Positions 1 to 4,563 of a DNA stretch of 7,098 nt are shown piece after piece (the stretch's first letter is position 1; every line of letters begins with the position of its first letter). The stretch spans positions 1 to 7,098 of the forward strand of contig JAKSPP010000076.1 of the NCBI GenBank assembly GCA_024404735.1, in the 5' to 3' direction. A model generated the notes under the pieces. That model made no database searches. It saw nothing but the letters and a program-made list of their open reading frames with translations, and was not told the origin of the DNA. The translations under genes and the position numbers were made by a program. This stretch comes from Oscillospiraceae bacterium (GTDB taxonomy: Bacteria; Bacillota; Clostridia; Oscillospirales; Oscillospiraceae).

Positions 1-53
1 GGCTGACACAGAACATCACTCTCCTGACAAGGGGCGGCATTATACGGAAGCAT
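1..53 (-). CDS. Start of an unidentified gene (partial, runs off left edge)
   Basis: An ATG at 53..51 on the minus strand is preceded by a strong ribosome binding site (GGAGGA at 66..61, 8 bases from the ATG counting from GGAGG). The frame stays open for all 17 codons available and begins MLPYNAAPCQESDVLCQ. It starts only 16 bp after the stop of the HAD phosphatase gene, in the same direction, so it is probably the next gene of that transcript. Too little sequence is present to assign a family; two cysteines are visible but form no diagnostic motif. Confidence rests on the ribosome binding site, spacing and orientation, not on similarity. Confidence 0.5.
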   Translation of the reverse strand, partial: MLPYNAAPCQESDVLCQ

Positions 54-60
54 TTCTTCT

Positions 61-66
61 TCCTCC
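61..66 (-). promoter_or_regulatory. Ribosome binding site of the partial left-edge gene
   Basis: Minus-strand GGAGGA lies immediately after the TAA of the HAD gene (72..70) and at ideal spacing to the ATG at 53..51. It is the main evidence that a further gene starts inside the window. Confidence 0.6.
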
Positions 67-69
67 CCC

Positions 70-681
70 TTAAATATTTATGCAGATGCCCATTTCCTTC
101 ATAAGGGAAACGGCCTCGGGATAGCTTCGGAATACTATTCCGCAAAAGCCGAGAGCCTCTGCATCCCTCACCTTTTCCCCTGTATCATCGATAAACAGGC
201 ACACCTCCGCATTAAGGGCATATCTTTCAAGAAGGAGCTTATATATAGCCTCTTCCGGCTTAACCGTCCCCTCTCTGAAGGAAAAGACACAGCCGTCAAA
301 GCCTTCCGTAAAGGAAATGCAGTCATAGCACTGCTCATAGCCTGCGGGGGTGAAATTCGTCATGCCGTAGAGCTTATACCCGCCCTCACGGAGAGCCCTC
401 AGCCAGCCCTCTGTGTAATCGTATTTTCCCATCATTCCGTGAAGGTCATCAAAGGCAAGATGAAGCTCCTTTTCTATTTCGGGGTCGCAGCTTATAAAGG
501 CCTTCATAACCTCGTCCCTGGTAAGCCTTCCCCTTTCAAACTCCGCCCAGTAGGGCGTCATGGCAGAGGCCTTTATTATGCGCTTTATCATAGGGGCATC
601 GAAGCCCTTTTCCGTCAGAAACTCCATAAAGCGAAAGGGAGAGAGCACATTGCTTATGTCAAAAACAATATTCTTTATCAT
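70..681 (-). CDS. HAD-superfamily hydrolase, subfamily IA (YihX-like phosphatase)
   Basis: A 203-residue cytosolic protein of normal length for small HAD-IA phosphatases. Motif I is VFDISNVL with nucleophile Asp8; the position two residues later is Ser10, where the YihX-like (variant 3) group usually has Gly (FDLGNV). Motif II is Thr108-Asn109 (GMTNF, in place of the more usual LSN). Motif III is Lys141 (VKPEEAIY). Motif IV is Asp165-Asp166 (LFIDDTGEKVRDAEALG). The helical cap lies at about residues 15-90 and contains WAEFERGRLTRDEV, typical of this group. These proteins hydrolyse small phosphorylated metabolites, often sugar phosphates; the substrate cannot be read from sequence. The ATG at 681..679 has AAGGA upstream and a well-formed -10 element about 65 bp away, so this is probably the first gene of its transcript. 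The family is clear; the specific function is unknown. Confidence 0.88.
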   Translation of the reverse strand: MIKNIVFDISNVLSPFRFMEFLTEKGFDAPMIKRIIKASAMTPYWAEFERGRLTRDEVMKAFISCDPEIEKELHLAFDDLHGMMGKYDYTEGWLRALREGGYKLYGMTNFTPAGYEQCYDCISFTEGFDGCVFSFREGTVKPEEAIYKLLLERYALNAEVCLFIDDTGEKVRDAEALGFCGIVFRSYPEAVSLMKEMGICINI

Positions 682-745
682 ATTCTGTCTTCCTTTTTAT
701 CTTTTTTCAGTGTGCAAAGGCAGCTGTCACGGCACTACGATTTTT

Positions 746-764
746 ATTATATCATATATGTCAA
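746..764 (-). promoter_or_regulatory. Probable promoter for the HAD phosphatase gene
   Basis: Minus strand carries TGATATAAT (754..746), a perfect extended -10 element (TGnTATAAT), inside an AT-rich stretch about 65 bp upstream of the HAD start. A TTGACA hexamer is present at 764..759 but sits only 7 bp from TATAAT, too close to pair with it as a -35. No good -35 is found at 16-18 bp, so activity would rest on the extended -10. The element lies just downstream of a terminator hairpin, consistent with a new transcription unit. Confidence 0.55.
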
Positions 765-779
765 ATAACGAAGCTTAAC

Positions 780-812
780 AAATGCAGCGGAGCCTTTCCC
801 CCCGCTGCGTTT
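780..812 (-). terminator. Hairpin terminator after the CYTH gene
   Basis: GCAGCGG (784-790) and CCGCTGC (802-808) form a 7-bp GC-rich stem with an 11-base loop, 15 bp beyond the CYTH stop codon. On the minus strand the stem is followed by ATTTGTT and preceded by an A-rich run, the layout of a rho-independent terminator that may work in both directions. It separates the DUF6198/CYTH unit from the HAD unit. Confidence 0.65.
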
Positions 813-822
813 TATTCTCTGA

Positions 823-1308
823 TTATATATTTTTCGGCATACCGCTGCGGGCAAGAGAGCCGTTAGTATACTCCCCTTCTGCGGTAACATCCCGCTTTAC
901 CCAATTGGGCGCAATGTAGCCCTCCGCCTCAGCAACTGAGGGGAACTCCACTTCAAGGTAGCACAGACCCTCAAGCTCACCATGGAAGACATCAAGCTCC
1001 CGGGTGTATTTACCGTCGGGAAATTTATATCTTGTTTTCTCTATTACCCTGCCCTCGGTCTTTTTGAGAAGAGCCTCAAATTCGCCTTTGGATATGTTAA
1101 GCTCGTATTCCGTTCTTTCGATTCCGCTGCTGTTTGCCGGGCACCCCTTTACCGTAAGAACAAAGCTCTCGCCGTTTATGCTTCTTATACGTATTGTGGG
1201 TGAAAAGGAGATATAAGCCTGACAGAGTCTCTCGCCCCGGAGGGCTTCAAGCTCATAGGGGATACTGTCCCTGTCAACGAGCCATTTTCTTTCAATTTCC
1301 GTGTTCAT
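823..1308 (-). CDS. CYTH-domain protein (predicted triphosphate-binding/tripolyphosphatase-type enzyme)
   Basis: A 161-residue cytosolic protein covering one complete CYTH domain. It opens with the ExExK signature (NTEIERKWLV; Glu4, Glu6, Lys8). Further charged positions typical of the triphosphate tunnel follow: TIRIR (Arg40, Arg42), LTVKG (Lys54), IERTEYEL (Arg65), KTRYKF (Lys91, Arg93), ELDVF (Glu104, Asp106), YLEVEF (Glu119, Glu121), and the closing DVTAEGEYTNGSLA. The family includes inorganic triphosphatases, thiamine triphosphatases and class IV adenylate cyclases; bacterial single-domain members like this are most often metal-dependent triphosphatases, but the substrate is not decidable here. 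An upstream in-frame ATG at 1326 would add MKDERI but has no ribosome binding site, whereas the ATG at 1308 has AAGGA about 10 bp upstream and puts the signature at the usual N-terminal position, so 1308 is preferred. It lies about 50 bp after the DUF6198-like gene and is probably co-transcribed with it. Confidence 0.9.
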   Translation of the reverse strand: MNTEIERKWLVDRDSIPYELEALRGERLCQAYISFSPTIRIRSINGESFVLTVKGCPANSSGIERTEYELNISKGEFEALLKKTEGRVIEKTRYKFPDGKYTRELDVFHGELEGLCYLEVEFPSVAEAEGYIAPNWVKRDVTAEGEYTNGSLARSGMPKNI

Positions 1309-1358
1309 TATTCTCTCATCCTTCATCCGTTTTTATCTGTGTTCTATTTTGCCCGCAC

Positions 1359-2045
1359 TTACGAGAACCTCTCACCCAAGCTAAGAGCGTCCTTAAACTC
1401 AAACACTCTTTCAAGAAGAGCACTGCATCTGCCGATTAAAAAGCCGTTTAAGAGGGCGGAAATAACCGTTCCCACATTTACTCCCTTAAAAACAAAAAGG
1501 CCGAAGAAAACAAAGGACATAACAAGGGCAACAAGGCAGCTTACACAGTCATAGACCGTCTTTACCCTGTTTATATCCCTGCCCGTTTTTTCCGCGATTT
1601 CCTTTACATAGAGCTCATAGGCCTCGGGGGTAATATAGGTGTGGAAAAGAAAGGAAACACCCAGAGAGCAGATTACCATACCGACGGCAAAAAATATAAC
1701 TCTCTGAACCATACCTCCTTCTGGGACAAAGGCCACAAGGCGAATACACAAATCAAGAATATTGCCGTAAATAAAGGCCGTTACAAAGGAAAACAGATAC
1801 TTTTTCTTAAACCTTCCGAGAGTAATGGAAATTACAATAAGAAGAAAGCCCTGAAAACAGTATTCCGCCATACCGAAGGTAAACCACGTCAGAAGCTCCG
1901 CTACCTTAAGGTAGACAATATACGCCGGGGCAACAACCATTGACATACCGAAATTTGCCCTCTCCATCAACGCCGTTCCGAAGGCCAGCACTATTATTCC
2001 CACAATATATGCAGCCTCGGTGTAAAAGCTTCTTTTTGTCTTCAT
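1359..2045 (-). CDS. DUF6198 / YczE-YyaS-YitT-like multi-pass membrane protein
   Basis: A 228-residue integral membrane protein. Hydrophobic segments are visible at about residues 11-30, 34-50, 60-77, 84-104, 113-134, 163-186 and 190-208, giving six or seven membrane spans. The N-terminal part has ERANFGMSMVVAPAYIV, resembling the conserved small-residue/MS..VAPAY stretch of the DUF6198/YczE-like family. The soluble segment at about 135-162 (ITPEAYELYVKEIAEKTG, then RVKTVYDC) and the following FFGLFVFKGVNVGTVISALL are also typical: an amphipathic helix, then a glycine-rich GVGxGTxISAxxxG-like turn into the last span. Biochemical function of this family is not established; some relatives are regarded as transporters. 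The ATG at 2045 has AAAGGAG 6 bp upstream. It is the first gene of a likely two-gene unit with the CYTH protein. Family assignment is from memory of conserved motifs. Confidence 0.75.
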   Translation of the reverse strand: MKTKRSFYTEAAYIVGIIVLAFGTALMERANFGMSMVVAPAYIVYLKVAELLTWFTFGMAEYCFQGFLLIVISITLGRFKKKYLFSFVTAFIYGNILDLCIRLVAFVPEGGMVQRVIFFAVGMVICSLGVSFLFHTYITPEAYELYVKEIAEKTGRDINRVKTVYDCVSCLVALVMSFVFFGLFVFKGVNVGTVISALLNGFLIGRCSALLERVFEFKDALSLGERFS

Positions 2046-2107
2046 TAAAGACTCCTTTCGGATATTACTGACGTTTGATACAGAAACGGCAAAAGATGTA
2101 TTTTTCC

Positions 2108-2260
2108 TTAAATATTATTAATACTTAACAGGCACAGAGACCTGATTATTTCAAAATCCTCATTTGCTTTTTTTATGGGCAGAAGATTATAGGCATGGCC
2201 CATACCCTCACGCTCATAATATTTAAGCCCTATATTTTTATTATGCTGTTTACTATCCAT
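2108..2260 (-). pseudogene. Short open frame resembling the C-terminus of an alpha/beta-hydrolase (likely remnant)
   Basis: A 50-codon minus-strand frame runs from ATG at 2260..2258 to TAA at 2110..2108. It contains LKYYEREGMGHAYNLLPIKK followed by ANEDFEIIRSLCLL. A strand-like stretch, then G-M-G-H-A-Y (His22), then an amphipathic final helix is the pattern around the catalytic histidine at the C-terminal end of many esterases and prolyl-oligopeptidase-like alpha/beta hydrolases. The match is a judgement from motif memory, not a search. No Asp/Ser catalytic half is found upstream: in-frame stops occur at five codons before the ATG and earlier, and the region runs into the hairpin at 2327-2367. 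The nearest AGAGGAA is about 25 bp from this ATG, too far, and instead fits an ATG that gives only a 14-codon peptide (MILPLWIVNSIIKI). A decayed gene end is the best reading; a genuine small protein is the alternative. Confidence 0.35.
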
Positions 2261-2326
2261 AACGGAAGAATCATATTATTGTTCCTCTGTGGTTTTCGGC
2301 GGGCCTTAAGACATATCGCAAAATTT

Positions 2327-2378
2327 CAGGGAACCTTTTGCTTTTTGCCCTGCACAAAAGTTCCCTGTTTTTATTTTT
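2327..2378. terminator. Strong hairpin terminator, probably bidirectional, downstream of rluD
   Basis: CAGGGAACCTTTTG (2327-2340) pairs with CAAAAGTTCCCTG (2355-2367) as a 13-bp stem with one bulged base and a 14-base loop. It lies 36 bp beyond the rluD stop, so it is placed to end the ileS-lspA-rluD transcript. The best T-run, ten T in eleven bases (2368-2378), follows the stem on the plus strand; on the minus strand the stem is followed by AAATTTTG, a weaker tract. It may therefore terminate in both directions. Confidence 0.75.
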
Positions 2379-2402
2379 GAGGAAAGGCATCCCCAAAGGC
2401 TT

Positions 2403-3392
2403 TTATCTTATTTTCCTTAAAAACTCCTCAAAATATTCGGGGAGAGGACAGGAAAAGCTCATTCTATCTCCCGTAATGGGATGGACAAAGGAGAGCTCCC
2501 TTGCATGGAGGCACTGACCCTCAAGGCCCTTCTCTGCCTTTTTCCGTCCATAGAGCATATCTCCCGCAAGGGGATGGCCTATACTCTCCATATGGACTCT
2601 TATCTGATGTGTTCTGCCCGTTTCAAGACGGCACTCAATGAGGCTGTAGCCGGAATATTCCTCAAGGACACGGACATGGGTTGTGGCTTCCCTGCCGTTT
2701 TTATGGTTGATTGCCATTCTCTTGCGGTCAATGGGATGCCTGCCTATGGGCGCGGAAACCGTAAACTCCGCTTCCTTCGGCTTTCCTATGCAGACGGCCT
2801 CGTAAATGCGGAACATACTGTGGTCCTTAAGCTGCTCCGAAAGACCCTTGTGGGCGGCATCGTTCTTGGCAACGCAAATAAGACCGGAGGTATCCATATC
2901 TATTCTGTGGACTATGCCCGGGCGCTTTTCTCCGCCTATGCCCGAAAGACTATCACCACAGTGATACAGAAGAGCATTGACAAGGGTTCCGTCCGGATGC
3001 CCCGGAGCGGGGTGGACAACCATTCCGCGGGGCTTGTTTATTACGATTAAATCCCCGTCCTCATAGATGATATCGAGAGGAATGTTCTGGGGGATAAGCT
3101 CCGTTTCCTCGGGCTCGGGCAGAATAACAAGAAGCTCCTGTCCCGATGACAGCTTCTGATTTTTCTTTGCGGCCTTTCCCATAACAAAAACATTTCCCTG
3201 CTCGCAAAGGCGGGAAACGGCCGTACGGCTCAGGCCGGAGAGCGATGCAACGAAAAAGTCACAGCGCTCTCCCTGAGCGTCCTCCGGTACCGTGAGTCTG
3301 AGCTCCGCGGTTTCGGGGTCTACGGCCTCCTCTTCTGCGGGAAGGGAAAGGTCCGGGATATTCTGTTCTTTATAAAATATCTCTGAACTCAT
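2403..3392 (-). CDS. rluD: RluA/RluD-family 23S rRNA pseudouridine synthase
   Basis: A 329-residue cytosolic RNA-modifying enzyme that converts uridine to pseudouridine. An S4 RNA-binding domain spans about residues 31-95 (LRLTVPEDAQGERCDFFVAS, then SLSGLSRTAVSRLCEQGNVF). The catalytic domain follows: DLIVINKPRGMVVHPAPG (114-131), the catalytic signature GIVHRIDMDTSGL with nucleophile Asp165, RIYEAVCIG (195-203), and CRLETGRTHQIRVHM (254-268), then a conserved GHPLAGDMLYG. Residues 1-30 are an extra acidic leader not usual in the family. The adjacent position to lspA matches the ylyB (rluD-like) gene of Bacillus subtilis, and RluD-type enzymes modify helix 69 of 23S rRNA; the exact target here is inferred. 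Its ATG lies inside the last codons of lspA (23-bp overlap, different frame) with only a weak GGATGA upstream, which suggests translational coupling. Confidence 0.93.
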   Translation of the reverse strand: MSSEIFYKEQNIPDLSLPAEEEAVDPETAELRLTVPEDAQGERCDFFVASLSGLSRTAVSRLCEQGNVFVMGKAAKKNQKLSSGQELLVILPEPEETELIPQNIPLDIIYEDGDLIVINKPRGMVVHPAPGHPDGTLVNALLYHCGDSLSGIGGEKRPGIVHRIDMDTSGLICVAKNDAAHKGLSEQLKDHSMFRIYEAVCIGKPKEAEFTVSAPIGRHPIDRKRMAINHKNGREATTHVRVLEEYSGYSLIECRLETGRTHQIRVHMESIGHPLAGDMLYGRKKAEKGLEGQCLHARELSFVHPITGDRMSFSCPLPEYFEEFLRKIR

Positions 3393-4545
3393 TTAAGATG
3401 TCATCCAGATTAAAATCATCGGAAGAGATTACGGGCTCCTGTACAGGGCGGGGCTTGGGAGCGGGTGCGGGAGCAGCCTGTGCGGGTGCAGCGTGCTGAG
3501 GCACATATTCCTGCTGTGCGGGAGCAGGAGCAGGAGCGGGTGCAGGTCTCTTAACCTGTACGGGAGGCTGCTGTCTTACGGGGGTCTGTCTCATTGCGGG
3601 AGCCTCGGCATCGTAAATGCTCTCCTCGGTATAGACGGGAGCGGGACGGGGTGCTCTTGCAGGGGCCTCCGTATGAACGGGGGTGGCCTCCTCATATGCG
3701 GGGGCAGACCTTCTCCGGGGAGCTACATCTGCCTGAGTGTAAACAGGGGCGGCCTTTACGGGAGTGGGCGCACTGACCTCATAGAGCTCGCCGCCTTCTG
3801 CCTCGTAGCCCTGCTCATAGCCCTGTGCGGGAGAATCCCAGTCGGCAAAGGGGTCATTCTCAAGGGGAGGAGGTGCCTGTCTTACAGGACGCTGTGGGGC
3901 GGGACGGGGCTGTCTGGGAGGAAGCTCGATTTTAGTGCGCTTCTTAAGTCCGGGAATGGAGGGAAGAGCAAAGGGAAGGCCTTCCTTCTTCTGTGCGGGA
4001 GCCTCGCCCTCGGCACCTGCCTGTCTCTGAGGAGCAGCCTGTCTGGGGTTGCGGGGGCCTGTCTGTGCCCCGGGGCCTCCGGCGGCCTTTGCGGCCTTCT
4101 CGTTTTTCATCTCCAGAAGGATTGTTACGCAGAAAACAATGGCGCCGACGGTTATGAGAATATCCGCAATATTGAATACGGGGAATTTCATAAACTCAAG
4201 CTGAAACATATCCACAACATAGCCCTTAAGAAGGCGGTCTATGAAGTTGCCGAAGGCACCGACTGTTGCCATGATAAGTGCTGTTTTTCCGATTTTATCC
4301 GAAACAATGCCGTTCAGGATTACATAGGCAACAACAACCGTGAAGATGATAAACAGGATTACAAACAGCCAGCGTGCGCCTCCGAGGATTCCGAAGGCAG
4401 CACCCTGATTATGAATGTTTGTTAAATGGACAAGACCGGGGATAAGCTTCTTTTCGCCTATCGCCTCAACAAGGTTGCGGGTTGTCCAGAGTTTAAGCAG
4501 CTGGTCTGCAATGAGAGCGATAAGAGCTGCAATAACTGTGTTCAT
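3370..4545 (-). CDS. lspA: Lipoprotein signal peptidase II with a long Pro/Ala-rich C-terminal tail
   Basis: An inner-membrane aspartyl peptidase that removes the signal peptide of diacylated prolipoproteins. The core (about residues 1-150) is complete: first helix with ADQ (Asp14), TNIHNQGAAFGIL (42-54), GNFIDR with catalytic Asp103, and FNIADI with catalytic Asp128, carried on four membrane helices (about 3-20, 58-80, 86-103, 126-145). Members usually end near 150-170 residues; this protein has 391. Residues 151-225 are basic and Pro/Gln/Arg-rich, 226-260 acidic with Tyr (ENDPFADWD, GYEQGYEAEGGELYE), 261-330 carry repeated PVYT/PVHT units, 331-370 are PA repeats, and 371-391 is a terminal acidic motif (SDDFNLDDILNEFRDIL). 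In the known LspA topology the C-terminus faces the cytoplasm, so the tail would be cytosolic. The ATG has AAAGGAG 6 bp upstream and lies 18 bp after ileS; the 3' end overlaps rluD. Confidence 0.95.
   Translation of the reverse strand: MNTVIAALIALIADQLLKLWTTRNLVEAIGEKKLIPGLVHLTNIHNQGAAFGILGGARWLFVILFIIFTVVVAYVILNGIVSDKIGKTALIMATVGAFGNFIDRLLKGYVVDMFQLEFMKFPVFNIADILITVGAIVFCVTILLEMKNEKAAKAAGGPGAQTGPRNPRQAAPQRQAGAEGEAPAQKKEGLPFALPSIPGLKKRTKIELPPRQPRPAPQRPVRQAPPPLENDPFADWDSPAQGYEQGYEAEGGELYEVSAPTPVKAAPVYTQADVAPRRRSAPAYEEATPVHTEAPARAPRPAPVYTEESIYDAEAPAMRQTPVRQQPPVQVKRPAPAPAPAPAQQEYVPQHAAPAQAAPAPAPKPRPVQEPVISSDDFNLDDILNEFRDIL
3517..3546. repeat. Short GC-rich tandem repeat encoding Pro-Ala units in lspA
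   Basis: On the plus strand, repeats of GGAGCA/GGAGCG hexamers encode PAPAPAPAPA (LspA residues 334-343). The tract is a low-complexity microsatellite-like stretch in the disordered tail and a place where slippage could change the tail length in steps of two residues. Confidence 0.7.
3589..3753 (-). repeat. Imperfect PVYT/PVHT protein repeats in the LspA tail
   Basis: Three related units are seen: AAPVYTQADVAPRRR (from about residue 265), ATPVHTEAPARAPR (from about 288) and PAPVYTEESIYDAEAP (from about 302). Each joins a P-V-[YH]-T core to an acidic then basic/Pro stretch. The spacing is irregular (about 23 then 14 residues), so this is a degenerate tract and not a strict tandem repeat. Confidence 0.55.
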
Positions 4546-4563
4546 AGTTTTCTCCTTTCGGAT

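Larger units (their letters stand above)
2046..2402. other. 357-bp gap between rluD and the DUF6198-like gene
   Basis: This gap is more AT-rich than the flanking genes. It contains the rluD-side hairpin (2327-2367), a 50-codon minus-strand open frame (2108-2260), and an AT-rich imperfect dyad just upstream of the DUF6198-like gene (about 2106-2132, minus-strand core TTAAGTATTAATAATATTTAA) that could be a promoter or operator region. A minus-strand TATAAT occurs at 2191..2186 without a recognisable -35. ATGGGC (2175-2180) and GCCCAT (2198-2203) form a weak 6-bp inverted repeat. I recognise no known riboswitch, tRNA or other structured RNA here. Confidence 0.5.

Noticed and set aside
759..764. 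TTGACA as the -35 partner of TATAAT at 751..746
   Set aside because: The spacing is only 7 bp where 16-18 is needed. The extended -10 is kept as promoter evidence and the TTGACA is treated as coincidence.
1309..1326. ATG at 1326 as the CYTH gene start
   Set aside because: No ribosome binding site before it, and it would place six extra residues ahead of the ExExK signature; the ATG at 1308 has AAGGA upstream.
2175..2203. ATGGGC/GCCCAT inverted repeat as a riboswitch or terminator stem
   Set aside because: Only a 6-bp stem with a 17-base loop, no T-run on the minus strand, and no match to a known riboswitch core; it also falls inside the small open frame.
2195..2380. A 61-codon hydrophobic plus-strand frame in the rluD/DUF6198 gap
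   Set aside because: It runs through the terminator hairpin and its T-run, has no ribosome binding site, and overlaps the more protein-like minus-strand frame at 2108-2260.
3493..4425. A 310-codon plus-strand frame opposite lspA
   Set aside because: Gly/Cys/Ser/Leu-rich low-complexity translation mirroring the Pro/Ala-rich tail; no ribosome binding site and no domain. It is a shadow of lspA.
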